From NCBI GenBank assembly GCA_002551355.1, contig NTHE01000010.1:1-64000 (forward strand): 64,000 nt of DNA, read 5' to 3'. A program made the translations under genes and the position numbers. Each line of letters opens with the position of its first letter. The first letter of the stretch is position 1. Positions 8,266 through 16,375 of this stretch are shown piece by piece. A model generated the notes under the pieces. It did no database searches. It was not told the origin of the DNA and saw only the letters and a program-made list of their open reading frames with translations. This stretch comes from Streptomyces sp. man185. Lineage in GTDB: Bacteria > Actinomycetota > Actinomycetes > Streptomycetales > Streptomycetaceae.

Positions 8266-8790
8266 ATGAACCAGACCCTTTCCGGCCGGACCGCCGCGCG
8301 CTCGCGCGGGCGTTCCCTCGCCGCGGCCTGCGCGCTCGCCGCCGCCCTCGCCCTGGCCGCCACCGCGTGCTCGGGCGACGGCGGCGGGACGGAGGACGGC
8401 GGATCGGCGTCCGACACCAAGAAGACGGAGGAGGACCAGGCGCTGGAGCACCGCAAGTGTCTGCGCGACCAGGGCCTGGACATCCCCGAGCCGAAGCCGG
8501 GCGAGAACGGCATGGGCGTGACCATCGACGGCGGCTCGATGGGCAAGGAGAAGATGGAGAAGGCGTTCAAGGCGTGCGAGGACAAGGCGGTCGGCGGCGG
8601 GCCCAAGGAGCTGACGCAGGCGGAGAAGGACAAGATGGTCGCCTTCGCCCGGTGCATGCGCAAGAACGGCTTCGACATGCCCGACCCGAAGTTCGACGGC
8701 GGGGCGATGCAGGCGGCGCCCGCGCTGAAGCAGAAGGACATGAAGAAGTTCGAGAAGGCCAACAAGGCGTGCGAAAGCGTCGGCCGATGA
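8266..8790 (+). CDS. Lipoprotein with an internal cysteine-motif duplication
   Basis: This is a 174-residue secreted protein. The N-terminus has a basic region, a long Ala-rich hydrophobic core and a lipobox LAATAC, so Cys35 should be lipidated and the protein held on the outer face of the membrane. After a Gly/Asp-rich linker two similar units follow. The first begins KCLRDQGLDIPEPK and ends KACED; the second begins RCMRKNGFDMPDPK and ends KACES. Each therefore contributes a pair of cysteines. I do not recognise a named domain. The stop overlaps the start of the adaptor gene (ATGA), so it is probably an accessory part of the same efflux system or its extracellular sensor. Confidence 0.75.
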   Translation: MNQTLSGRTAARSRGRSLAAACALAAALALAATACSGDGGGTEDGGSASDTKKTEEDQALEHRKCLRDQGLDIPEPKPGENGMGVTIDGGSMGKEKMEKAFKACEDKAVGGGPKELTQAEKDKMVAFARCMRKNGFDMPDPKFDGGAMQAAPALKQKDMKKFEKANKACESVGR

Positions 8791-9845
8791 GGCGCGGACG
8801 GGCCGTGGCGGCGGCGGTGGCGGTGCTCGCCGTGGCGGCCGGCTCCCTCGCCCTCACCCAGCTCGGGTCCGGCGAGGAGACCGGCGGGGCGAAGAACACC
8901 GGGCTGCCCCCGGCCACCGCCCCGGTCGAGCGCGGGGACCTGCGCGACAGCGCCCAGGCCGACGGAACGCTCGGCTACGACAAGGAGCGCAAGGTCAACG
9001 CGGGCGCGCCGGGCACCATGACCTGGACACCGCGCACCGGCTCGACCGTGGAGCGGAACGAGCGGCTGTACGAGATCGACGGCCGGCCGGTCCGTCTGAT
9101 GTACGGCTCCGGGCCGATGTACCGGACGCTGAAGCCGGGCGACGAGGGCCGGGACGTGGAGCAGTTGGAACGCAATCTCGCGGAGCTGGGCTACACGGGC
9201 TTCACCCCGGACGCGGAGTACACCGAGCTGACCGCGGCGGCCGTCAAGCGCTGGCAGAAGTCCCACGGCGTGAAGCAGACGGGGAAGGTCGGGCCGGGGG
9301 ACGTCGCGTTCGCCCCGGGGAAGGTCCGGATCAGGAGCATCGGCGCGGGCGTGGGCGAACAGGCCCAGCCGGGCGCCCCGGTCCTGGTCACCACCGGTTC
9401 CGAGCGCATCGTCACCTTCCGGCTGGACGTCGCGGAGAGCCAGTTGGCGAAGGCGGGCACGAAGGTCGAGGTGGAGCTGCCGGACGGCACCACCGCGCCC
9501 GGGAAGGTCTCATCGGTGGGCCGCACCGCGAAGCCCGGCGACGACCCGCAGGACGACAGCCCCAAGGTGACGCTGACCGTTTCGTTCGACGACCCGGACG
9601 AAGTCGGCGGCTTCGACCAGTCGCCGGTGACGGTGAACCTGACGGGCGAGACCAGGAAGGACGTCCTGACCGTCCCGGTGAACGCGCTGCTCGCCCTGCC
9701 CGGCGGCGGCTTCGGCCTCCAGGTCGTCCGGGGCGGCACGGCCCGTGAGGTGAAGGTCGAGCTCGGCATGTTCGCCGAGGGCCGGGTCGAGGTGTCCGGC
9801 GGGGGTCTGCGCGAGGGCATGAAGGTCGGGGTGCCGAAGATATGA
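8787..9845 (+). CDS. Peptidoglycan-binding HlyD-type adaptor of an ABC efflux system
   Basis: The 352-residue extracytoplasmic protein is anchored by an N-terminal helix (residues 4-25). A PG_binding_1 domain at about residues 115-170 (GDEGRDVEQLERNLAELGY, then AAVKRWQ) is embedded in a membrane-fusion-protein framework. The C-terminal half (about 175-350) has beta-barrel and RND/MacA-like strands (VNALLALPGGGFGLQVV). Such adaptors in Gram-positives pair with MacB-like ABC transporters. The coding sequence overlaps both the lipoprotein gene before it and the ATPase gene after it. Substrate is not inferable; antimicrobial peptide or cell-envelope stress export would fit the adjacent two-component system. 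Confidence 0.88.
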   Translation: MRRGRAVAAAVAVLAVAAGSLALTQLGSGEETGGAKNTGLPPATAPVERGDLRDSAQADGTLGYDKERKVNAGAPGTMTWTPRTGSTVERNERLYEIDGRPVRLMYGSGPMYRTLKPGDEGRDVEQLERNLAELGYTGFTPDAEYTELTAAAVKRWQKSHGVKQTGKVGPGDVAFAPGKVRIRSIGAGVGEQAQPGAPVLVTTGSERIVTFRLDVAESQLAKAGTKVEVELPDGTTAPGKVSSVGRTAKPGDDPQDDSPKVTLTVSFDDPDEVGGFDQSPVTVNLTGETRKDVLTVPVNALLALPGGGFGLQVVRGGTAREVKVELGMFAEGRVEVSGGGLREGMKVGVPKI

Positions 9846-10582
9846 GCACCGGCACCGCCACCGGCCCGGCGCCCAGCCCCCGTACGGTCGTCGCCCTCAC
9901 CGGCGTCACCAAGGAGTACCCGGGCCCGGTCGCCGCGCTGCGCGGGGTGGACCTCACGGTCGAGGAGGGCGAACTCCTCGGCATCGTGGGCCCGTCGGGC
10001 TCCGGCAAGTCCACGCTGCTGCACATCATCGGCACCCTGGACCGCCCCACCGCGGGCTCCGTCCACATCGCGGGCCACGACGTGGCGGCGCTCTCGGACC
10101 GCAGGCTCTCCGCGCTGCGGGCCCAGCACGTGGGCTTCGTCTTCCAGGCGTTCCACCTGGTGCCGGGCGTCAGCGCCCGCGACAACGTGGCGGAGGGACT
10201 GCTCTACTCGGGCCTCCCCCGCTCGGTACGCCGCCGCAGGGCGGCCGAGGCCCTGGAGCGGGTCGGCCTCGCGGACCGCCTCGACCACAAGCCGCACCAG
10301 CTGTCCGGCGGCCAGAAGCAGCGGGTCGCCATCGCCCGGGCCGTCGTCGGCGCGCCCGCGCTGCTGCTGGCCGACGAGCCGACCGGGGCGCTCGACTCGG
10401 CGTCGGGGGAGGCGGTGATGCGGCTGCTGCGCGACCTCAACCGGGAGGGGGCCACGATCGCGGTGATCACGCACGACACGGAGATCGCGGCTCGGTTGCC
10501 GCGCGAGGTGCGGATCCGGGACGGCCAGGTGGTCGCGGACGTGACCCACGGAGTCGCCGTGACGACGGGAGCGGAGCTGTGA
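9842..10582 (+). CDS. MacB/LolD-type ABC transporter ATP-binding protein
   Basis: This 246-residue ATPase belongs to the family that drives mechanotransmission transporters. It has Walker A GPSGSGKST (about residues 50-58), a canonical LSGGQKQR signature, Walker B LLLADEPTGALD and an ITHD switch. The ATG is taken from the overlap with the adaptor stop (ATGA). Its own stop overlaps the GTG of the permease gene. It works with the FtsX-type permease that follows. Regulation is probably by the divergent response regulator. Confidence 0.93.
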   Translation: MSTGTATGPAPSPRTVVALTGVTKEYPGPVAALRGVDLTVEEGELLGIVGPSGSGKSTLLHIIGTLDRPTAGSVHIAGHDVAALSDRRLSALRAQHVGFVFQAFHLVPGVSARDNVAEGLLYSGLPRSVRRRRAAEALERVGLADRLDHKPHQLSGGQKQRVAIARAVVGAPALLLADEPTGALDSASGEAVMRLLRDLNREGATIAVITHDTEIAARLPREVRIRDGQVVADVTHGVAVTTGAEL

Positions 10583-11796
10583 GCGCCCCGCGCGGCCGGG
10601 GACGGGACCGGCTGAAAGCGGCCCGCCTGAGCCCCCGGGACGTGGCCCACGTCGGCTCGTCCGGTCTGCGCAGCCGCCCGATGCGGGTGGTGCTCTCGGC
10701 CCTGGGCATCGCCATCGGCATCGCCACGATGATCTCGGTGGTCGGCATCTCCGCCTCCAGCCAGGCGCAACTCCTGCGCGAGCTGGACAAGTTGGGCACC
10801 AACCTCCTCGTCGCATCCCCCGGTGAGTCGATGTTCGCCGGGGAGGACGTGAAGCTGCCCGAGGAATCGGTCGGGATGGTGGGCCGGATCAAGGGCGTGC
10901 GGGACGTCGGCGCGACGGCCGATCTGGACGCGACCGTACGGCGCAACGAGAAGGTCGACGAGGACGACACGGGCGGGATCGCGGTCAGGGCGACGACGGC
11001 CGACCTGCTGCGCGTCCTGCGCGGCGAGGTCAGCAGCGGCAGCTGGCTGAACGCGGCGACCGGCCGCTACCCCTCCGTCGTCCTCGGCCATGTCTCCGCC
11101 GAACGCCTCGGCGTCACGAAGCCGGGCGAGCAAGTATGGCTGGGCGACCGCTACTTCACCGTCACCGGCATCCTCGCCCCGCTCCCCCTCGCCCCGGAGA
11201 TCGAGCGTTCCGCCCTGGTCGGCTGGGAGGGCGCGAAGCGCCTGCTGGACTTCGACGGCCACCCGACGTCGGTGTACGAGCGCTCGACGGACGCGGCGGT
11301 CGGGGACGTACGCAAGGTGATGGCGGCGACGATCGACCCGCAGAACCCGCAGAACGTGAAGGTCACCGACCCGTCGTCGGCGCTCCGTGCGAAGGCGGCG
11401 ACCGAGGGAGCGTTCAGCAGCCTGCTGCTGGGCCTCGGCGGCATCGCCCTGCTCGTCGGGGGCGTCGGGGTCGCCAACACCATGATCATCTCGGTGCTCG
11501 AGCGGCGGTACGAGATCGGCCTGCGCCGCTCGCTGGGCGCGACCCGGGGCCAGATCCGGATCCAGTTCGTCACGGAGTCGCTGATGCTGTCGGGCCTCGG
11601 CGGCCTGGCGGGCGTGGCCCTGGGCGCGGCGGCGACGGGGGTGTACGCGCACTCCGGCGGGCTGCCATGGGTGGTCCCGCTGTGGGCGGTCGGCGGCGGC
11701 TTCGGCGCGACGCTGGCGATCGGCACGGTGGCGGGCCTGTACCCGGCGGTCCGGGCGTCCCGGCTCTCCCCGACCCTGGCGCTGCACGCGGCGTGA
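10579..11796 (+). CDS. MacB-like FtsX-family ABC permease
   Basis: The 405-residue protein has the MacB topology: one transmembrane helix at about residues 37-60, a large extracytoplasmic domain (about 60-280), then three helices in the C-terminal FtsX region (about 285-315, 335-362 and 367-395, with GGVGVANTMIISVLERRYEIGLRRSLGAT between the first two segments, here cited only as a landmark region around residues 296-320). It begins with GTG in a GTGA overlap with the ATPase gene. With the adaptor and lipoprotein it should form a complete tripartite-like export machine in a monoderm cell. A pair of GC hairpins follows the stop. Confidence 0.9.
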   Translation: MSAPRGRGRDRLKAARLSPRDVAHVGSSGLRSRPMRVVLSALGIAIGIATMISVVGISASSQAQLLRELDKLGTNLLVASPGESMFAGEDVKLPEESVGMVGRIKGVRDVGATADLDATVRRNEKVDEDDTGGIAVRATTADLLRVLRGEVSSGSWLNAATGRYPSVVLGHVSAERLGVTKPGEQVWLGDRYFTVTGILAPLPLAPEIERSALVGWEGAKRLLDFDGHPTSVYERSTDAAVGDVRKVMAATIDPQNPQNVKVTDPSSALRAKAATEGAFSSLLLGLGGIALLVGGVGVANTMIISVLERRYEIGLRRSLGATRGQIRIQFVTESLMLSGLGGLAGVALGAAATGVYAHSGGLPWVVPLWAVGGGFGATLAIGTVAGLYPAVRASRLSPTLALHAA

Positions 11797-11802
11797 AGGG
11801 GG

Positions 11803-11839
11803 CCGGGGGAACCCCGGGGGGGCGGAGCCCCGGGGCTCC
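11803..11839. terminator. Bidirectional terminator between convergent genes
   Basis: There are two hairpins in 37 bases: CCGGGG/CCCCGG with a 3-base loop at 11803-11817, and the perfect 16-base palindrome GGAGCCCCGGGGCTCC at 11824-11839, which reaches the stop codon of the minus-strand sensor gene. Confidence 0.6.
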
Positions 11840-13269
11840 TACGGGCTGTCCGCCGCCCCGGTCACCTGGGCCAGGTCGACCGCCCCCGCGACCCGGGCCG
11901 CGACCGTCTCCGCGTACGCCGCGTCACTGCGCTCGAACGCGGCCCGGTGCGCGGCGCGGAGGAACGTCAGCACGCCCAGCGTCCGGCCCCGGCTCCGGAG
12001 CACCGCGCAGAGCGCGTGCGCCGCGTCCCGGGGCCAGCGGCGCTCCCCGGCCCAGGCGGCCGGATCGGCGGCCCGGGCGGCCGCGCTCGTCCGGACGGTT
12101 CCGGTGCGCTCGACGGACTGGAGAGCGGGGTGCCCGGGACCGTAACGGGCCGGGATGGAGCCCCCCGCGACCGGCAGGCACGGGCCGGGCGCGTCGAGGG
12201 GCGTGGCCGCCGTACGCACCAGGCGCTCGCCCGCCACCAGATCGACCAGGACGTGGTCGGCGAACCCGGCGAGCGCGAAGTCCAGCAGGGAGGTCGCCGC
12301 CTCCATCGGGTCCTCGCACTCGGAGGCCGCCCGGGCGGCCCGGTGCAGCTGGCTCGTCCGGAACCGCAGCCGGTCGGCCTCCTGCTCGGCGAGCTTGGCG
12401 GCGGTGACGTCCTGGAACAGCCACCCCACCCCGAGCGGAACCGGCTCCTCCGTCAGCGGCGAGGCCAACCGCAGGAACCCGCTGCGCCAGCACCGGCGGC
12501 GTTCGCCCTCCGCCGTCCGCAGCGTCACCCACAGCTCGGCCGGGGCGCTCGGGGCCCCTTCGGCGAGCACATGGTGCAGGGCCGCCTCCAGCTCCTCGAC
12601 GCCCTGGACGACCAGCTCGCCGAGCGGGCGGCCGAGCAGGCCGGTGCGGGCCCCGCCGAGCGCGCGGGAGGCGTAGGCGTTGACGACCGTCGGGCGCAGG
12701 TCGACGTCGACGAGGACCACGCCCCAGGACGCGTCCTCCAGCAGCGCCTCGCTCAGCGCGATGGCCCGCTCCAGGTCGATCTGCGCGTGCACCTCGCTGA
12801 ACGCGCAGTAGACCCCGGCCGGCTGTCCGTCCGCGCCGCGCACCCCGGCGGACTGGGTCCGCACCAGCACCCGGCCGCCGTCCTTGCGCAGCAGCGCGAA
12901 CTCGTGCACCTGCCGCCCCGGCGCGTCCATGGCCGACATCAGCCGCGCCCGCACCTCGTCCGCGTCGGCCCGCCGCACCGCCCAGCCGGCGAAGCCGCTC
13001 CGGCCGACGGCCTCGTCCGCCGACCAGCCGAGGACGCGTTCGGCCTCGCGGTTCCAGTGGGTGACCGTGCCGGCCGCGTCGAACGCGCAGAGCGCGGCGT
13101 CCATGCCGTCGAGCAGCGCCGCAAGGAGTTCGGACCCGGCGGGCGCACCGGGGATCGCGTCCTCGCCGGCCCGGCCCCCGGGGTCCACGGAGAGCCCCGG
13201 GGGCCCGCCGCCGGAATCCTCGTCCGGTCCGAGCTCGTCGGTGGTCCCGCTGCTCCTGGAAGCACCCAC
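11839..13269 (-). CDS. PAS-PAS-GAF sensor protein without an output domain
   Basis: The 476-residue cytosolic protein has a disordered acidic N-terminus (1-45), a first PAS domain at about 50-165 (VTHWNREAERVLGWSADEAVGR), a second at about 170-290, and a GAF-like domain at about 310-465. No transmembrane segment, kinase, PP2C phosphatase, cyclase or DNA-binding domain is present. It probably works as a ligand or redox sensor through a partner protein. Related Streptomyces proteins usually end in a PP2C phosphatase, which is missing here. The GTG start at 13269 is preceded by a G-rich ribosome site (GGGGGGTGCGGAG). The gene is divergent from the small structured transcription unit described next. 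Confidence 0.75.
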   Translation of the reverse strand: MGASRSSGTTDELGPDEDSGGGPPGLSVDPGGRAGEDAIPGAPAGSELLAALLDGMDAALCAFDAAGTVTHWNREAERVLGWSADEAVGRSGFAGWAVRRADADEVRARLMSAMDAPGRQVHEFALLRKDGGRVLVRTQSAGVRGADGQPAGVYCAFSEVHAQIDLERAIALSEALLEDASWGVVLVDVDLRPTVVNAYASRALGGARTGLLGRPLGELVVQGVEELEAALHHVLAEGAPSAPAELWVTLRTAEGERRRCWRSGFLRLASPLTEEPVPLGVGWLFQDVTAAKLAEQEADRLRFRTSQLHRAARAASECEDPMEAATSLLDFALAGFADHVLVDLVAGERLVRTAATPLDAPGPCLPVAGGSIPARYGPGHPALQSVERTGTVRTSAAARAADPAAWAGERRWPRDAAHALCAVLRSRGRTLGVLTFLRAAHRAAFERSDAAYAETVAARVAGAVDLAQVTGAADSP

Positions 13270-13411
13270 TCCGCACCCCCCGCAGAACGTGTCGGCCGTT
13301 TCCCCACGCGTCGCCGCGTGTATTGCTGCACGTCAGACCATTCAACTCGAACGTGACCCAGCACACATCCACTTCACCCAAATCTTTGACCCGGCCCGGC
13401 GAATAAATCGG

Positions 13412-13441
13412 TTGAACCGCGATCCGGGGCGCTCGTAGGCT
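13412..13441 (+). promoter_or_regulatory. Housekeeping-type promoter of a small plus-strand unit
   Basis: TTGAAC at 13412-13417, an 18-base spacer, then TAGGCT at 13436-13441. This is a good match to the main Streptomyces sigma-factor consensus. Transcription would begin near 13448, only about 8 bases before a strong Shine-Dalgarno sequence. Confidence 0.6.
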
Positions 13442-13473
13442 GTGGAGCACACAGGAAAGGAGGTGTTCCGGAA

Positions 13474-13512
13474 GTGATTTCTCTTCGGACTCGTGAGGTG
13501 GCTGCGGGCTGA
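13474..13512 (+). CDS. 12-codon micro-ORF with a near-perfect ribosome site
   Basis: GTG at 13474 opens a frame for MISLRTREVAAG and stops at TGA 13510-13512. It is preceded by GAAAGGAGGTG at 13455-13465, which is complementary to almost the whole anti-Shine-Dalgarno end of 16S rRNA, with 8 bases of spacing. The peptide is too short for a domain. It contains two Arg and no run of a single amino acid, so a classical amino-acid attenuator is not obvious. It may be a leader peptide, a ribosome-sensing element or a functional micropeptide. Confidence 0.5.
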   Translation: MISLRTREVAAG

Positions 13513-13574
13513 CGCCCGTCATCGCACTCTTTTGCAGTGCAGGCCGGTCGCCGGCCAATCCCAAGCAGTCACCG

Positions 13575-13645
13575 ACCCGCAGGCTCGCCGGTAAGTCCGG
13601 CCGGCTCCTCCGTGCACGGAGGAACCAGAGCCTGCGGGTTTCTGC
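13575..13645 (+). terminator. Branched hairpin ending the small unit
   Basis: A 12-bp outer stem (ACCCGCAGGCTC at 13575-13586 with its exact complement at 13628-13639) encloses two further hairpins and is followed by a T-rich stretch (13639-13650). It could terminate the plus-strand RNA and perhaps the convergent pdxH transcript as well. Confidence 0.5.
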
Positions 13646-13670
13646 GTTGTACGGGTGCTGGGCTACGGCT

Positions 13671-14411
13671 TCACGGGCAGAGCCGCTCCACCCGCCACGT
13701 CCTGCCAAACGCTTCTTCGCCCTCCCTGACGTACCGCAGCCGGTCGTGCAGCCGGTTCTCGTGCCCCTGCCAGAACTCGATCGTCTCGGGCGCCACCCGG
13801 AAGCCGCCCCAGTGCGGCGGGACCGGGACCTTCTCGCCCTCGGGGTAGCGGGCGGCCAGTTCCTCGTACCGGGCGATCAGCTCCTCGCGGGAGCCGACGA
13901 CGCTGGACTGGGCGCTGGCCCACGCGCCGAGCTGGGAGCCGTGCGGGCGGGTGCGGAAGTAGCCCACGGTCTCCTCCCGGGAGGTACGGGAGGCGGTGCC
14001 GGTGACGATGACCTGGCGGGCCATCGGGTGCCAGGGAAAGAGGAGCGAGACGTAGGGGTTCGCGGCCAGCTCGCGGCCCTTGCGCGAGTCGTAGTTCGTG
14101 AAGAAGACGAAGCCGCGGTCGTCGTACTGCTTGAGCAGCACCGTGCGCGCGGACGGGCGGCCGTCCGGGTCGGCGGTGGAGACGATCATCGCGTTGGGCT
14201 CGTGCAGCACCCCGCCGACGGCGACCTGGCGGAACCAGCGGGCGAACTGCTCCATCGGGTCGTCGCTGAGGTCGCGCTCGGTGAAGTCCTCGGAGCGGTA
14301 CTGCTCACGCATGGCGGCCGGGTCGAGGGGCGAAGTCGCCCGGGGATCCCGCTGGCCCGGTGCGGGCACAGCGTGATCCGGATGCGGCACGGAGTGATCT
14401 GATGGAGTCAC
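13671..14411 (-). CDS. pdxH: Pyridoxamine 5'-phosphate oxidase
   Basis: This enzyme uses FMN and oxygen to oxidise pyridoxine or pyridoxamine 5'-phosphate to pyridoxal 5'-phosphate. The 246-residue sequence shows the family blocks: PNAM with R.VLLK near the middle (FMN site), [27 protein letters not shown], a SRPHGSQ-like segment ([14 protein letters not shown]), and the C-terminal [15 protein letters not shown] with RLCP at the end. These are PLP- and FMN-contacting residues in the family. The GTG at 14411 (AGGATGGG ahead) gives an N-terminal tail of about 35 residues. A later Met ([10 protein letters not shown]) is also possible and would be closer to the usual length. Confidence 0.93.
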   Translation of the reverse strand: MTPSDHSVPHPDHAVPAPGQRDPRATSPLDPAAMREQYRSEDFTERDLSDDPMEQFARWFRQVAVGGVLHEPNAMIVSTADPDGRPSARTVLLKQYDDRGFVFFTNYDSRKGRELAANPYVSLLFPWHPMARQVIVTGTASRTSREETVGYFRTRPHGSQLGAWASAQSSVVGSREELIARYEELAARYPEGEKVPVPPHWGGFRVAPETIEFWQGHENRLHDRLRYVREGEEAFGRTWRVERLCP

Positions 14412-14607
14412 GGGCCCATCCTGCCGCAGCGGCCGAGTGTGCCCGGCGCTGAGGGGCCGTAACCACGCGCCGTCGAAATGGGCTCCTGTGCCGGATGTCA
14501 CGCTTCCCCGCATCGGAGGAACCCGCCAATATCTTGGGGCAGGCCGCTGTGGCCTCCGCACAGCCCAGCAAGCCGCGCACCGCCCGCCGAATTGAGGGAG
14601 CCGCCTG

Positions 14608-15708
14608 ATGTCCGACTTCGTACCCGGTCTTGAGGGAGTCGTCGCGTTCGAAACGGAGATCGCCGAACCGGACAAGGAAGGCGGTTCGCTGCGCTACCGC
14701 GGGGTCGACATCGAGGATCTGGTCGGTCACGTCTCCTTCGGCAACGTCTGGGGCCTGCTGGTGGACGGGGCGTTCAACCCCGGCCTGCCGCCCGCCGAAC
14801 CGTTCCCGATCCCCGTGCACTCGGGTGACATCCGGGTCGACGTGCAGTCCGCGCTCGCGATGCTCGCCCCCGTCTGGGGCCTGAAGCCGCTGCTGGACAT
14901 CGACGAGGCGACCGCTCGCGACGACCTGGCGCGGGCGGCCGTGATGGCACTGTCGTACGTCGCCCAGTCGGCACGCGGTCAGGGACGGCCGATGGTGCCC
15001 CAGAGCGAGATCGACAAGGCCCACTCGGTGGTCGAGCGCTTCATGATCCGCTGGCGCGGCGAGCCGGACCCCAAGCACGTGAAGGCGGTCGACGCGTACT
15101 GGACGTCGGCGGCGGAGCACGGCATGAACGCCTCCACGTTCACGGCCCGGGTCATCGCCTCGACGGGTGCGGACGTCGCGGCCGCCCTGTCCGGCGCGGT
15201 GGGCGCGATGTCGGGCCCGCTGCACGGCGGCGCCCCGTCCCGGGTCCTCGGCATGATCGAGGAGATCGAGCGTACGGGCGACGCGTCGGCGTACGTGAAG
15301 CAGGCGCTGGACCGGGGCGAGCGGCTGATGGGCTTCGGCCACCGCGTCTACCGCGCCGAGGACCCGCGCGCCCGCGTCCTGCGCCGCACGGCCCGCGAGC
15401 TGGCCGCGCCGCGCTTCGAGGTGGCGGAGGCACTGGAGAAGGCGGCGCTGGAGGAGCTGCACAACCGCCGCCCGGACCGGGTCCTGGCGACGAACGTGGA
15501 GTTCTGGGCGGCGATCGTGCTGGACTTCGCGGAGGTCCCGGCGCACATGTTCACGTCGATGTTCACGTGTGCCCGTACGGCCGGCTGGTCGGCGCACATC
15601 CTGGAGCAGAAGCGCACGGGCCGCCTGGTGCGCCCGTCGGCGACGTACGTGGGCCCGGGGACGCGGAACCCGCGCGAGATCGAGGGGTACGAGCACATCG
15701 TGCGGTGA
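14608..15708 (+). CDS. citA: Citrate synthase 2-like protein
   Basis: The 366-residue member of the citrate/2-methylcitrate synthase family condenses acetyl-CoA with oxaloacetate or a related 2-oxo acid. Visible family motifs are [10 protein letters not shown] near residue 30, the His of LHGGAP (about 207) and the GFGHRVY block (about 244-250). The block that normally reads NVDFYSG, holding the catalytic Asp, reads NVEFWAA here, so the base is Glu. The GTG-free ATG at 14608 follows a GAGGGAG ribosome site. The short length agrees with the second, CitA-type citrate synthase of actinomycetes rather than GltA. Substrate preference is uncertain because of the Asp-to-Glu change. Confidence 0.85.
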   Translation: MSDFVPGLEGVVAFETEIAEPDKEGGSLRYRGVDIEDLVGHVSFGNVWGLLVDGAFNPGLPPAEPFPIPVHSGDIRVDVQSALAMLAPVWGLKPLLDIDEATARDDLARAAVMALSYVAQSARGQGRPMVPQSEIDKAHSVVERFMIRWRGEPDPKHVKAVDAYWTSAAEHGMNASTFTARVIASTGADVAAALSGAVGAMSGPLHGGAPSRVLGMIEEIERTGDASAYVKQALDRGERLMGFGHRVYRAEDPRARVLRRTARELAAPRFEVAEALEKAALEELHNRRPDRVLATNVEFWAAIVLDFAEVPAHMFTSMFTCARTAGWSAHILEQKRTGRLVRPSATYVGPGTRNPREIEGYEHIVR

Positions 15709-15747
15709 GCCGGGCCCGGGGGCCGGTCGGGTCCGGAGCCTCCCTGG

Positions 15748-15781
15748 TTGGTGAACGCGTCGGTACGGGGTAGGCGTACCG
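15748..15781 (+). promoter_or_regulatory. Promoter with a spacer dyad before the VOC gene
   Basis: TTGGTG at 15748-15753 and TAGGCG at 15771-15776 are 17 bases apart. A 7-bp inverted repeat (CGGTACG 15761-15767, CGTACCG 15775-15781) overlaps the -10 region and could be an operator. Confidence 0.4.
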
Positions 15782-15831
15782 GCACGTTTCCGGCGCATTC
15801 CTGGCGCACTCCCGGCATGAGGAGGCACACC

Positions 15832-16374
15832 ATGACCACGCCCCGCCCGTCCCTGACCCTGTCCAGCACGGTGCTCGACGCCCCGGACGCGGCGGAGCTG
15901 GCGGGCTTCTACCGCCGGCTCCTGGGGTGGGAGCCCGTGCAGGAGGAGCCCGGCTGGGTGAAGCTCCTTCCACCCGGCGGCGGCCCCGGCCTGGGCTTCC
16001 AGACCGCGAAGCCGTACGTGCCCCCGGTCTGGCCCGCCGCCCTCGGCGACCAGCTGATGATGCTGCACCTGGACTTCGAGGTGGCGGACCTGGAGACGGC
16101 CGTGGCCCACGCGGTCGCGGAGGGCGCGACGCCCGCGGAGTTCCAGCCGCAGCACGACGTACGGGTGCTGTTCGACCCGGCGGGCCACCCGTTCTGCCTG
16201 TTTGTGACCGACCAGGTCCCGGGCGAGCCCCCGGCGATCAGCCCCGAGTGGGTGGCCGAGCAGACCCGGGAGATCGCCGAGCAGGACCGGGTGACGGTCC
16301 AGGACGCGGTGGCCCCCGACCCGGCGGGCCCGGCAGGCCCGGCACGGCAGGCGGAGCCGGAAGCGCAGCCCTAA
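15832..16374 (+). CDS. VOC-family (glyoxalase/bleomycin-resistance fold) protein
   Basis: The 180-residue protein has two beta-alpha-beta-beta-beta units of the vicinal oxygen chelate fold (roughly residues 7-60 and 75-125), including LAGFYRRLLGWEPVQEEPGW and the closing DPAGHPFCLFV. Potential metal or ligand residues are the His in MLHLDFEV and in GHPFCLF. The last 50 residues are a charged Pro/Ala-rich tail. The reaction is not identifiable; family members are dioxygenases, lyases or drug-binding proteins. The ATG at 15832 has a GGAGG site. It converges with the methyltransferase gene, with a single base between the two stop codons. Confidence 0.8.
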   Translation: MTTPRPSLTLSSTVLDAPDAAELAGFYRRLLGWEPVQEEPGWVKLLPPGGGPGLGFQTAKPYVPPVWPAALGDQLMMLHLDFEVADLETAVAHAVAEGATPAEFQPQHDVRVLFDPAGHPFCLFVTDQVPGEPPAISPEWVAEQTREIAEQDRVTVQDAVAPDPAGPAGPARQAEPEAQP

Positions 16375-16375
16375 C

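Larger units (their letters stand above)
13448..13645 (+). ncRNA. Structured small RNA or leader with a micro-ORF, unknown class
   Basis: Downstream of the promoter the plus strand can fold into a series of stems. One is CGGGC/GCCCG, with the micro-ORF stop in its loop (13505-13518). Then GCACT/AGTGC (13524-13540) and GGCCGG-TCG-CCGGCC (13542-13556). Last is a three-way element closed by a perfect 12-bp helix (13575-13586 with 13628-13639) that holds two inner hairpins (13587-13601 and 13607-13622). No plus-strand gene follows closely; pdxH converges from the other side. I cannot match it to tRNA, tmRNA, RNase P, SRP, 6C or a riboswitch I know. Confidence 0.5.

Noticed and set aside
13441..13650. 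tRNA, SRP RNA, tmRNA or riboswitch at the structured unit
   Set aside because: No cloverleaf, no GGAA-type SRP apical loop, no known aptamer signature, and no downstream gene in the same direction.
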